Assembly: GCF_000003195.3 (NCBI RefSeq)
Contig: NC_012875.2
Span: forward strand, 18,882,990-18,946,989
Origin: Sorghum bicolor
Taxonomy: Eukaryota; Streptophyta; Magnoliopsida; Poales; Poaceae
Direction: 5' to 3'
Length of the DNA stretch: 64,000 bases
Below are positions 31,640 to 42,950 of the stretch, one piece after another. Each line of letters opens with the position of its first letter. Position 1 is the stretch's first letter. The notes below the pieces were generated by a model that did not search any database, was not told the DNA's origin, and saw only the letters and a program-made list of their open reading frames with translations. The translations under genes were made by a program, and so were the position numbers.

Positions 31640-33233
31640 TCCAAGGGGACGTGTGGTCTCCTAAGCCTCTAATTGCTCCACTGTGGTTTCACTTTGTTAG
31701 GCCTTCAAATCTCTTAATTTCTAAATCAATGATGAAAAATCTTGATTTGTGTCTTGTTTGAACTTTTCATTTGATCTAAAATCCTGTCTAAGCCCATTAT
31801 AACAGTGTGATTCGATCTAAAATCCTAAGTAGAAAACTTTACTGCTTAGTGTGTGTTTGTGTATGGTCTGTACACATTTTCGTTCGATATTGAATATCCA
31901 CTTAGTGATTCATGTCATACATTCAGTTTACCATTCCGTTCGATTTTGAATATCCACTGAGTTGAGGATGCGACTCGGATGTCCCTGTGCTGCGCTGCCA
32001 AACATCTATGGCGAGCAGTCCGAACCCCAAAGCCCCCGCCTTTCATTGGCATAATTCTCTTTTAGTGCCCTGTAATTAGTAGTTTCAGAGTCACTGTGGT
32101 TTTAGATTTTAGAATAACATATTCGATGGCAAGTTACACATGTGATGTGGTAAATGAGTAGTTTTAGAGTCACCGTGGTAATAAATCAATAGTTTCAGTC
32201 ATTATGGCCCATTTCATATTTGGCATATAGATGGTCGGGATAAGAATGTAAACAGATTTAGTGCTTTGCTGAACTCCATCTAGATTGTCTACAAATTTGA
32301 ATTTGCATCACTATCGAATCTGCACAATTGGGAAGTAGAAATTTACTGCACTAATTTTCATCCGACTATCTACAACATGTTGCCAGTGGTGCACAAGTTG
32401 GGCGTCATCAGATCATGCCTGTCGACAAGTATGTTTAAGAGTGTTTTAGTAGAACAATTAAAAATGCATGCACAAGGCTTGCATCAAATAGTGGTTACCG
32501 TGAACACAAACCAGGATGCTAGGATACAGCAATTGCCTTTATGCCTTTCATAACAAAATCACAATCTCTCTGCAGCCACCTCAAAATTCTATATGCTAAT
32601 TTCCGTATACTGTCATTCAGTTAACCTGTACCCCCTTAGAGTCATCTATCTATCTTGCAGCTAACTTGACCACCTAAGCTAATTAGCTAGCATCTCCTTC
32701 TCATGGGCTGCACTACTGGCATGCTGCTACTTGCATCGATCTGCCATGCTGAGCCTCTGTGTTCTTGGCTTGCTACCGCTACTTTCAAATTGGTGATTGA
32801 TATTGATATTTTGCCGATGTAAACACTTGAATTTATTCACCTCAGTACAAACTGCCATTGCTAACTATCAGGGGCCATACTAAATGCCTCTGCACTTGTG
32901 CCACCGATTGCTTGTTTTGCACAAAAGTATGTATCACAGATTATGTTGGGACTTGCTTATATTAGATGTACCCATCTTCTGAATTTCACCAGGTCCACAC
33001 ACATGCATACGACGGTTGTGTTTGCTCCGAGCAAGCTTAAACAAATTTCTTCTATATCACGAAAAATGAGTTACCAGTTAGTGGATCTTGACTCTCCTTG
33101 CCAATTTACTTGCTACAATGTACAGATCCTCCACCTATACACTAACTATATATATTTCCCTATTCTTCCAGACCCTCTTTCTTGCTTAGTAAATCACAAA
33201 CATGAACTAGCCCACACTGCTATTAGTGATCTT
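31640..33233. other. Long stretch with no supported feature
   Basis: Average composition, with no conserved frame, LTR ends or terminal repeats recognised. Two similar passages near 31880 and 31940 (TTCGAT, TTGAATATCCACT) hint at a small internal duplication. The open frame at 32898-33293 crosses into the LTR at 33234 and is not credible. Confidence 0.4.
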
Positions 33234-34544
33234 TGTTGGGAACATGCCCTAGAGGTAATCATAGAGATGATGATATTACGATTGTATCCATGACATATAT
33301 TGTGAGTTTGATGAATATCCATTATAGACAAACTTGTATTGATTGACAATTATATATGAATTGTTTTGTAAAACTCTTTTACTTGTATGGTTATTCTAAA
33401 GTTGTCCCTGATCAGAGTTCATGTGAGGACGCACATGAATATTAGATTAGCACATTATTAGTTGATGACTTTGTTTCATAAGACATAGACATAGAGATGT
33501 CAAACTAATAATGTGGGTACATGTATAACATGGGGCTGGACTGACCCAACATGAGATGTTCTTATTATCTCTTTATACATCATGTAAGTTATGTCCTCAG
33601 ATCTGAGATTGTCGTATGTTCTCAAGATGTGAAACGACCTACTTAGGGACTATTAAACGCTACTCCGTTATAGGATAGTTATAAAGGTGGTCTTTGGGTT
33701 TGTCAGAAAACATGCTGTGAGACATAGATGATTAAGATGGAACTTACCCCTCTCTATGTGAGAGAGATATCACTGGATCACTCAAGTGATTGGATCAACA
33801 AATGCATGGCCATGCTTGGGTTAAGTGTTAACCCATGAGTTGGACCAAATATCGTGTGGCAAGGGAATAACATGTATGTGTATGTAGTGGTTCGTCTGAT
33901 ATGATCTTTACGTGCATATAGGAGTTGTCACGCCGTTGCTAGAGGCCACTATCAACTATTGGGCGAGTAGGAGTACTCGGCCATGTCTATATGTACGTGA
34001 ACCCATAGGGTCGCACGCTTGATGGGCTAGAAGCTTAATTCAGGTTCGACCCAAATTAGACAAGGCTTAGGGTTTCTAATTGGGCCTCCGACTCGGGGCT
34101 GATTGGAGGACGCCTATATACGATAGGGAGGGGCACGGCCAGGGTTAATCCCATGCTATTAGGCAGCCGCTGCCGCTCACCCACGCTCGCGCCTATTGCT
34201 CCTCGTGGACCTAGCAGTCCAGAGGTGCAACATTTCTTCCTCGAACGTGTGGGATACCTTGGAGGTGCTGCATCTAGAGCACAAGGACGAAACGTGGGAG
34301 AGGCATTGGCGTGGTGGATGACCACGCAACTGTATGGCACTACTACGCGCACGACTACATCGAGTCGCTTCCGTTGCACCTGCGCGTCTAGTGGTAATCC
34401 CGTGATCTATAACTTGCAGTTGATCCTGTTTTATGATACTGGTCATCTATGCACGTGCTGCATCTGTAAAGTTGCATCTACTACTCTCTCATTCTACACT
34501 GCAAATTTAGACTTGCTTGCTTTACTAAACACAAAAATGTGTTA
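33234..34544 (+). mobile_element. BARE/Angela-like copia solo LTR
   Basis: It begins TGTTGGGAACATGCCCTAGA, the start typical of BARE/Angela LTRs. A TATA-like CCTATATACG lies at about 34112-34121, preceded by the GGGCCTCCG promoter-proximal region usual in such LTRs. The right end is not certain: ATCTT precedes the LTR (33229-33233) and also occurs at 34545-34549, so the end may be 34544, although the expected terminal CA is not seen. No internal coding region follows, hence a solo or truncated LTR. Confidence 0.65.
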
Positions 34545-35690
34545 ATCTTGGAGAAAGCGTTAGCCTTTGGGCAGTGATAGTATTACTCGCAGAAAGAGAA
34601 GGCCAAGTATTAATAAACTGGAGGCAAGCCCTCCTGTGGCTCATTTTGGACCTTTTTTATTACTTATTTGACTGGGCTCTAGAGATTTTCATGTGTCTTT
34701 TCGTGCGATCATTTGATTTGTCAATCTTTTTGTATTGATTTTTTGTGTAGTGTGTACTGCTTGTTCAAGCAATGATTTTTGACCTGACGCTCGATCCAAA
34801 CCTGATATTTCAGGTTTTGGTTTTTGGAGAAGATTCGGAGCTACCTCCAAGCAACAATTATCTGCCTAGAGTTCTTAAGGTGCAGAAGCTCAACAGGTTG
34901 GGAGGCTGGAGGTGTCACGTATCACGGTAACAATCTAATAATATAATTGATACTTGCAAGAAGTCTCTTGAGGTCTGAGTTGCTTTCGACTACAGCTAGC
35001 TTGATAATATATATGTCAACCATCTTTAGTGCCATGTAACTTTGCCCTCGGCATACCATCCATGTACATATTTATGTGTTCTTATTATTTGTGTGGTTAC
35101 ACAATGGTTTATTTGCGATTGTATTGTCCAAGATCAACTTTTGTGGACTAGAATTCTATCTACGAATTAAAAGTTACCATCAGGTCATATCTATGTTATA
35201 AATGATAGATTATGAATTTGTCCCATTACTGAAGCTATCAGTTTTACTATATCAACTATGTGGAAGCTAAACCATCTGGTTCTTCCTATGTGGCAACTAA
35301 ACCAATGGTAGTTGAATTAAACACAAAAAACACTGATGGAGGTAATAAAATATTATTAAAACATACAATGCATTTTTTTCATTCAATTTATAATGTACGA
35401 ATATTATTTCACTAACACCATATTAGTAGCAATTCCTAGGTATTTTTAAATGGTTTATGAGACTCTACATTGAGATATTATATACACACTACATGCCAAC
35501 TAGAAAATCATCTGTACATGTCGTGTAACACATTTATATTTACCTGAATATTATAAGTTTGCATATATGACCGCTTGTAGATGGTGTTCATCGTGACACC
35601 GCACTCCATCACTGCGAAGCCGCACTCTACGTGACTGTGTTTATTTTATAAACTTTATTTTTTGTATTAAATATTATTTTATATTGGTAT
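34545..35690. other. Stretch with no supported feature
   Basis: AT-rich intergenic DNA. No conserved frame and no terminal repeat is recognised. A passage near 34800-34920 has exon-like composition but no frame I can assign. Confidence 0.35.
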
Positions 35691-35699
35691 CTAAATTTT

Positions 35700-37529
35700 C
35701 AATATTGTTATCTTAATTACTGTGACAGAACTGTCCAATTTATACAAGTTTAACTATGACTGTCTCCGTTTAACACGTTGACACGCGCATACTCTCACTT
35801 ATATAAACCCGGTAGTCTGCCGAGTGTCACGAAGGACCTCGGAAAATCAACTTTACACCAAAATCGCATGATTAAGCAAATACACATCACATACACGGAG
35901 ATTCGCAGCGGAAATAATTTTACAAAAGAGTTCGGTTTCGATTTTCCAAATCGATTAGAAAACAACATAGCTTTCAAATAATTACAATAATATAAGTTCC
36001 AAATGCATTGCTAGCATAAGGGACATTCTCCAACAAAAGCATGTAGATAAGAACACTATATAGAATCACCGAGCCCACCGGCGGTTAGCCACCATCTTTA
36101 GCAGACTGAAGACTTCACCTGCAACATGGTGGGATAAACCCTGAGTACTCGAATGTACTCAGCTAGACTTACCCGACAGGAGAGAAAATAAAAGACTCTC
36201 AAGGATATGCAAGGCTATTTGGTGGAGTTGGTTGGATAGCATAACTTTACCAAAAAGAGCATTACTATCATGAGTTCTTACTTTCAACCTTTTAGTCAAT
36301 ATTTTAGCATCAAGTTCGGTTAAGCTACCATAGCTAGATTTTGCACCTATTCTATAGCAATCACTTGATTATTAAGCATCACATTAATAACCATATCCGG
36401 TTTATCATGTAGCCATCATCATCATCATAACCATTATGTTTTATGTAGGGTATCTACGTTGCCGCTGCTCGAGTCAAGTTCTCACTATCCGGGAGAGACG
36501 GCGATTCGAATCGATTCCTATCCAGCTGGAGGGGTATTCCTAGCACTCACCCAAGCATACCTCGCGAGGGCAGCTCGGATCACCTTTAGCACAACTCCGG
36601 ACCAATTCGCGGGTTCGTCCAGCGCCGCACCCCCAGGGACCGCCAATCTGCCAGGGCAGGACTCTAACCTGACACCTTGGGCTTACGCCATTGACTCCCC
36701 GCACATCCTTGCTACCAACCGGAGTGCGCACTCATACAGAACGGGGTATCCAGCCTGAGTTGCACTCGTAGGCTTCGCGGTCGGAACGACTTATCCGGCC
36801 AACTAAGTGTTAGGCATGCGTTCAACATGACACGAGGACGTACAGCGATTCGGTCCTTAACCGACACAGACGAGGATAGATTCACACCCAAGACCTCCAT
36901 GCCTTGTTGCTGCACTATCGTCATCCCGCCCGGTCTCAAATTCATTATTAGCACAAGGTTATTTCCACGATAGCAAATATAGCCAACCGTGATCAAGTAT
37001 CCACCTATCTCTCGCAGGTGACAGGAAATCACCTGGCTTCTACCGAGCTAAGCATAGCTAAGCATAGAACATCTTCCTTATACTAGTAAGGGTTCAGGTA
37101 GTTTCGTATAGTGGACAAGGTAGGAATATATGCACCAACGGTTTCATTCAACTCCTATCACCTAATGCATCATATAAAGTTATACTCTTGTGCTTTTATA
37201 AAAAGAGAGGGTAGGAGACTTAGAATGCTCCGAGGCTTGCTTGGAATCCGATACAAGTCACTTAAGTTAGCTTGCGCCATCTTGACGACATCCAAGTTCA
37301 CAACACTTGTGTAGTCTTTCCATCGTCCCGATATGTCCACCATCATGTCCTTCACGTGGTTCGTCTTGCGTACCTAAATGAGATGCAAGATGCAAGTGCA
37401 TGAACACATAGAAGTGCAATAGACAATGTATAATATACAGTAAGCCAGACAAGTATCATGTTACTCTACACATACATATGTGTTTCATGTTGCTTAAGTA
37501 ACATAACACAACTAACATACTAAGATAGA
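35700..37529 (-). mobile_element. Old Tekay-type LTR fragment, reverse
   Basis: The minus strand carries the same landmarks as 18459-23589: plus-strand AAACCCTGAGTACTCG with CTCAGCTAGACTTACC at 36130-36175, GGCTTCGCGGTCGGAACGAC at about 36773 and GCATGCGTTCAACATGACA at about 36815. The left boundary is vague. The right side is cut at 37529 by the start of a copia LTR. Divergence from the other copies suggests age. Short open frames inside it are not genes. Confidence 0.75.
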
Positions 37530-37733
37530 TGTTGAATATAACGGGCCATTAGCCCATAATTATATTTGATGATTAATTCAAGGGCCCATAATTAATGCTA
37601 TAATGAAAATGGTTTAGTAACATATTGATGATTGACCATGTGTTAACTCAACTTAAATAGGTGGCCTTTGTTAACCCCTATGGAGAAGTTGAGGGAGGGT
37701 GAAGGGGCGCCACACGCGCGCGCCGCCGCCGCC

Positions 37734-37848
37734 GAGCCGTGCCGTGGCGAGGCGAGGCGTGGCGTGGCGTGGCGTGTTGTGACGTGACGTGACGTGACGT
37801 GTCTTGTCTTGTCTTGACGTGTCTTGTCTTGTCTTGTCTTGTCGAGGT
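37734..37848. repeat. Evolving pentanucleotide microsatellite
   Basis: About 22 consecutive 5-bp units change stepwise from GCCGT to GGCGA, GGCGT, GACGT and GTCTT, with one GACGT among the GTCTT units. It lies about 200 bp upstream of the LTR TATA box. Confidence 0.9.
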
Positions 37849-38045
37849 CAAGACGAGCAAGCGTGACGTGGCACACGAGGACCAAACCAGACGTGACGTG
37901 GCGCATGCGTGGTGAATAAGGAAAGAGAGGAAAACAGGATCTGACCGTTGTGCAATTAATGGCAATTAATTGCTAATTGATTGACTCGGTTTATGGCAAT
38001 TAAATGAGATTAATTGTCATCAATCAGACGTTTTCTCCTGAGGCC

Positions 38046-38053
38046 TATATATT
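38046..38053 (+). promoter_or_regulatory. TATA box of Tork-like copia LTR
   Basis: TATATATT in GGCCTATATATTCTATACGC, followed at a normal distance by a CACTCACTC pyrimidine-rich start region. Confidence 0.6.
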
Positions 38054-38457
38054 CTATACGCACTCACTCTTTCCATACCTGCGAGACACAGTCAGTCCTC
38101 TCTCCTGTCGAGTTGCTTTCTGTCCATTCCCGTCCCGAACCTCTGCGCGCATAGAGATTGGGAGAGCAGGCCTCCGGAACCCGACGCCTTGCAATGAGAC
38201 ACCTGCTCGGGTGTTGCGGGCAATCAGGTTTTTAGGGAGCGTCTTCCGCGACTGCTCACCGGCGAGTTTGTCGTTGTCTTCTTCCTGGTGAACGTCCGGC
38301 GGATCGTGATCGACTACTTCGTCTTCTTCCTGGTGGACGTTCGCGCGGATCGAGATCGACTACTGCGTCTTCGTCTTCTTCCTGGTGGACGTTCGTGGGA
38401 CTGCACTGCGAACATCTTCCTGCACCGATTGTGGTCTGCTACTTCGAGCAACGCACT

Positions 38458-38676
38458 ATGTCGACTAGTGCGAATGGAGCCGCCGGTGCCTTCGACACTG
38501 GTCCCTCCTCTGGGTACAATCTTAAACGATTGTTTTTCACTTTCAGTATGTCTGCTGTAGTTGCAGTAGTTCTTGCAATGTTTATCTCTAATCTGAGTAG
38601 TGATAAAATTGCACACGTACACATATATGCCACCACAATATTATGGGTAATTTTCTGGATTAAATCAAACATTTAA
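38458..38676 (+). CDS. Short upstream ORF with membrane segments, 72 aa, abutting copia gag
   Basis: The ATG at 38458 opens a 72-codon frame: a polar N-terminus (about 22 residues), a basic spot (LKRLFF), a hydrophobic stretch (MSAVVAVVLAMFI), a short polar link and a second hydrophobic stretch (IYATTILWVIFWI). It ends with TAA directly followed by the gag ATG (TAAATG), in the same frame. Two membrane segments are predicted from composition. It may be an accessory ORF of this copia family, or part of a spliced leader: a pyrimidine tract ending TTTCAG at 38540-38546 could be an acceptor. I do not recognise a homologue, and function is unknown. Confidence 0.5.
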   Translation: MSTSANGAAGAFDTGPSSGYNLKRLFFTFSMSAVVAVVLAMFISNLSSDKIAHVHIYATTILWVIFWIKSNI

Positions 38677-39495
38677 ATGTCTAAATTTCAAACACTCAAA
38701 AAACCTGATATTAGGCATTTTTCTGTTAGTGGTTTTGCTGCTGCGTTAAAACCGGATCTGTTTGATGGTTCAAACTATAAGCGGTGGCACGCGAGAATGA
38801 TATTGTGGTTAACTGCTATGAGTTGCTATCACGCCACGGAGGGGAAGCCGGAACAGTTTACTCCTGAGGAGGAGAAAACGTTCATGGCTGCTGATAACCT
38901 CTTCAGAGGCGCCGTGATTAGTGCGCTCGATAAAAAGTACGTTGACAACTATATCATTTGCACCACTGCTAAGGAATTATGGGATGCGCTTGAGGCCAAG
39001 TTCGGGGTTTCTGATGCTGGTAGCGAGCTGTACCTCATGAAACAATTGTTTGATTACAAGATGATTCATAGCCGTTGTGTGATTGAACAAGCACATGAGA
39101 TACATGCACTAGCTAAGGAACTAGAACAATTCCCTTGTGTGTTGCCTGAAAAGTTTATGGCCGGCGGTATAATCGCTAAGTTGCCACCTTCTTGGAAGGA
39201 TTTTGCTACTTCTCTAAAACATCAGAGGAAAGAGTTTAGTCTTGCTGAACTCATGGGAACTCTTGATGTTGAGGAGAAGGCCAGAGCAAAAGATACACAT
39301 GGAAAAGGCGTTGAGTCTTCTAGTGCCAATGTGGTGCAGAAAAAAAACAATTCGCATTCCGCAATAAGAAAAAGAACAAGCAAGAGAACAAGCAAGGAGC
39401 AAACCCGAAGCCAAAACAAACTGCAACTTTTAAGAAGAAAAAGCCAGATGGAGGCTGCTTTGTTTGCGGTAGCGATGACCACTGGGCGAGTGGTT
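38677..39495 (+). pseudogene. gag: Tork/TNT1-like copia gag, truncated by a CACTA insertion
   Basis: The start MSKFQTLKKPD is followed by the UBN2-type gag domain (LFDGSNYKRWHARM, then ALDKKYVDNYI, AKELWDALEAKFG, FMAGGIIAKLPPSW, LKHQRKEFSLAELMGTLDVE). After residue 220 a run of eight A (39340-39347) marks a frame change. The other frame continues through a Lys-rich linker to the start of a zinc knuckle (CFVCGSDDHW), whose last cysteine is missing because a CACTA transposon begins at 39496. Pol is not visible and should lie beyond the CACTA's far end. Gag would form the particle, but this copy is broken. Confidence 0.85.
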
Positions 39496-40020
39496 CACTA
39501 CTAGGGAGGTGTTCATCAATGATGCCGTGCTTTTGTCACTGAATACTCTGAAATCGTCACATTATTTATTTTGTGACGAAATTGTGACGAAAAGGTCTTC
39601 GTCATGGAACGAGCGTCACATTTTGAATACCGTGACAAAATGACCTTTTTCGTCATAGATGTGCATTTATTCTATGACGAAACAACCGTTGTCACAGATT
39701 AGATTTCATTTTGTGACAATTGGTTTTTGTCATCAATATGGGCCCATTTTTGTCATAACTTGCCGTCTGCCAAGGGTTAGACGCCGTCTGCCACGCTGGC
39801 AGCTGACATGTACTATCCATGTGGGTGATGACGTGACACGTAGCGGCTAACATGGCTTGCCACGTGTTTGGTCATGTGGCCATCCACGTGGCTGCTGACG
39901 TAGCCAACCACGTAGCTGCTGACGTGGATGTTGGCGTGGTCATTTTTTGCGGCCACGTTTCCGCTTTTGATTAGGCCATGTGGCATGCTCTGATTGGTTA
40001 CCATTTTCGTCATAGTATAA
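39496..40020. repeat. CACTA subterminal repeat region
   Basis: Many copies in both orientations of TGACGA/TCGTCA and GTGACAAAA/GTCACA occur at 39515-39760. From 39830 on there are repeats of CCACGT and GCTGACGTGG type (GTGGCTGCTGACGTAG, GTAGCTGCTGACGTGG). Such arrays bind the element's TnpA-type protein in En/Spm; the role here is inference. Confidence 0.75.
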
Positions 40021-40379
40021 TTTTGAATTTGTCAGTGATTAAAATAAAAATAGTCATTGGATAATTTCAGCAGTGGTGCACATGTTGATTTATTTACAAA
40101 ATGGAAATTGTACTTAAATGATCAAAGCCTTTCATAAATGAACATATCAAGTATTGCAATGGCCATTGAACTTAACCAACAAAATAAACTTTGTTTTGAC
40201 AACTAAGAGACCCACAAATAAGAGGTTTGCAACAAGTACTGTCATCAAGTTCACACAGTAACATGACAGGCTCACAAGTACTAAAGTTTGGAATGAACAC
40301 CAACATAAGTTTGAACAAATAACATTAGCTAAGTGCAGCACAGAACAACATAATCAAAATGGCCATCATAGAACAACGC

Positions 40380-42415
40380 TCATGTCGAAGAACCACCATT
40401 GAGGGACAAGATATGCTTGAGCAGCGCATTGTTCTCCTCCATTGCCTTGTTGTTTATCTCTGTAATCTTCTTGTACTCCTCCAACTCCTGTTGTGTCCTC
40501 GCAAGCTTTTCCTCAGCTTCTTCACTCCGCTTCTTGAGATCATCAAGTTCACCTTGTACAGCAGCCGTAGCTTCAGCTGTGAGCTGTTCTCGCAGTTCGC
40601 TTTCATTTGATGATGAAGATTTGGTGGATGCCACTTGTTTGATGCCAACACCCTTCAGGAAGTTGTGTGAGCTGTTTTGGGACAGCACCTGGGTCACAAC
40701 TTCGACACTAGAAAATGTTGGCTCTCCTTCAGCAACAGGTGCCCTCAAAGCTTCCATATTTGACTGAAACATCAATGACCCACAATTAGTTGATTCTTAT
40801 TGCATTAATTTGAGGAAATATTATAGCAGATGTATTTGAAAAAATTGAAAGCTATGCTGATCTTTAACCACATAATATGTTGGACAACAACAGTTGTAAG
40901 TTAAATAGTTGCATTAATACTATTCATGAACATAAGACATCATGGAGCTCAGCTGCTAATGTAAAGTACTTAGGAATCAACATATGAGCTACATTTGTAT
41001 GGTTGGTTAACAAAATAAGATGGATGCTCAAGTGGAAGTTATATGATGAAAACAAATCCAACTATGCTGATGCAAAAGGAACTGTAGCAGTTCTGAAAAC
41101 TTTAGAGTTTGGTGTAGTTTCCTAGATACAACTATGGTTTTCCCTTAATTCATAGTGTGGTCATAATTATTAAAAGAAGTGTGCAGATAGGAAACATAAA
41201 TAATAAGTAGGTATATAACTTAATTTGACAAGAAATGACTCTGACCATGCTGATGCAAAAGGAAATGTACCATTTCTGAAAACTATTGAGTTTGGTGGGT
41301 GTCTATTCCCTAGATGACTGTTGAAACTTAAGTTTACTGCAGAACATAGTAGTTAGAATTGACAAGCTACTTAGAAAGGTTTGTAATGTTAATCAAACTT
41401 GCTACATCTGTATTAACTAGAAGGAAAGTGCCCTTCACCTAACTAAAATATACCTTTTCTCTCAAATACCTAAATAGTTGTGCATGTCTCAAATACTAGT
41501 AGGAACAAACATAACCATGTTAAGTAGGTGATTGTACTTGAGCATATGTTTTGTGGGTTCTCACTATCATCTAAGTCAAGTCTAATCAGCCACAATTTGT
41601 AGCAGTACATGCACAGCAAAAAGTAGCACTTAATTGTGACATGCACATAAGGGCAGGTAATTTACAGTAAGGCAAAACATGTCCATCAACATGACCAACC
41701 AAATTGTTTATTTTCCTAAAGATTTTGGGACTTACAATTGCTTCTTTTACAGGTTCAGTCTGACCATGTTTGGAGCTGGTATGGCAGGTCTTGAAGGCCT
41801 CCACCACATCAAGTTCTTCATTTACTTCTGTGCTAGGTTCTGCATTATTCGTCTTCTGCTTCTGTTTGGTAGATAATGAAATACAGAAAAATTATGTTAG
41901 ATCAAATTCAAAACAAGTTGTTTAGTTCAAATATGTACAAGTTCTATTTACTTACATATGCATGTAAGTGTGCCACATAGCTGCGAGAATCTGTTGCCTG
42001 ATGATACTTGACTTTACTGCGATTCTGCTTGTTCTTTTCACTTGACTCCTACAAGAGGATGAACATGATAGATGAGGTAATAGGTTTCAAATGATAAGGT
42101 ACTTTCCAAACTGAATGACAAACAATATATGACAAGATCTTTGAAATGAGAAGGTACCATGTTCTTTGGATCAGTCCACTTTGCAACAAGTGCCCTCCAT
42201 TGTTCATCTGTCATGGAAGGAACAGGAGAAGTTGTCCTAATCTGATCTACAGGTACACCAATGAAGTATCTTTTCTTGAGGCGATAACGCAACTGTCGCA
42301 CCTCAGAGCGCATAATATCTGTGCAAGCTTCCTCCTCAGTTGCCTTGTCTCTGTGATTCATCTCTGGCTTTAGTGGAGAACATCTCAGAATCTCATGAAC
42401 CGTTCCTTGGTCCAA
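40380..42415 (-). CDS. CACTA tnpA-like gene, four exons
   Basis: The predicted minus-strand exons are 42415-42158, 42048-41956, 41861-41736 and 40763-40380. All junctions have GT...AG and keep one frame. The first exon holds the plant transposase-associated block WRALVAKWTDPKNM. The second gives NRSKVKYHQATDSRSYVAHL, a hallmark of En/Spm-type plant transposase (Transposase_24-like) proteins. The last exon encodes a long coiled coil (EELDD-type heptads, then EKLARTQQELEEYKK) ending near LKHILSLNGG. In En/Spm the TnpA-type protein binds subterminal repeats and aids excision. The frame appears intact, unlike tnpD. An extra 5' exon upstream of 42415 is possible. Confidence 0.7.
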
Positions 42416-42950
42416 TTTTCAAGTTCTTTGGTTGCTAATTGCTACAATAATTCCAACTACATAATCCCTGCACATAGGAGTCTTGGCTAGGCATGAAAAG
42501 TTTTCTTAGCATTTGGCCCTGGGTCACCAGGCTATGATTGTGCACCACATTCAGAGTAGCTGCCAGATTAGACACTGAGCTGCTATTCTTCTGGGTAGTG
42601 AACAGAGCTCACAAGCATCTGAGCTGCATTCAGAATCCCTCATGCCTAGGCTCGGAGCTCTTGATCAACTGGCGTGCTGATAGGATGTTGATACATGGGG
42701 GCATTAGAACAAGTACTTTTACCCAGAACCCAAATAGACAAATACAGTATGAGACCTGTTTTGGTGGTTGGAAAGTACTGCTAGTACTTTTGAGTACTTT
42801 GTTTTTTATTTTGTGGAAACAATTAATTTAAGAAAGAAAAATAGTAAAATTTAATTAATGGAGTAGGTACCTATTTACAGTATGGACCTATGGCAGTGGT
42901 TACTTCTCTAATTTTTTTCTTTATATTCAGTTGTTGGCACCTAAGGGAAA

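Larger units (their letters stand above)
37530..38400 (+). mobile_element. 5' LTR and leader of a Tork/TNT1-like copia
   Basis: A plausible LTR start TGTTGAATATAACGGGCC is at 37530. A pentanucleotide array (37734-37848) is followed by a TATA box (38046-38053) and a pyrimidine-rich presumed leader (CACTCACTCTTTCC). The 3' LTR boundary and PBS could not be fixed because no TGGTATCAGAGC-like site is visible. An imperfect triplicate unit with CTTCTTCCTGGTGGACGTTC-like cores spans about 38275-38395. The gag frame downstream supports the orientation. Confidence 0.65.

Noticed and set aside
30757..31644. Several long frames in GC-rich DNA
   Set aside because: Pro/Arg/Gly-rich products on both strands of a degenerate repeat; composition alone explains the open frames.
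32898..33293. 131-codon open frame on the plus strand
   Set aside because: It crosses the start of the BARE/Angela-like LTR at 33234 and shows no conserved features.
34056..34545. Open frames of 107 and 130 codons on both strands
   Set aside because: They lie inside the LTR and its downstream leader, with no domain.
37643..37965. Frames with repeated TRQDK and RHVTSRH-type residues
   Set aside because: They are translations of the pentanucleotide microsatellite.
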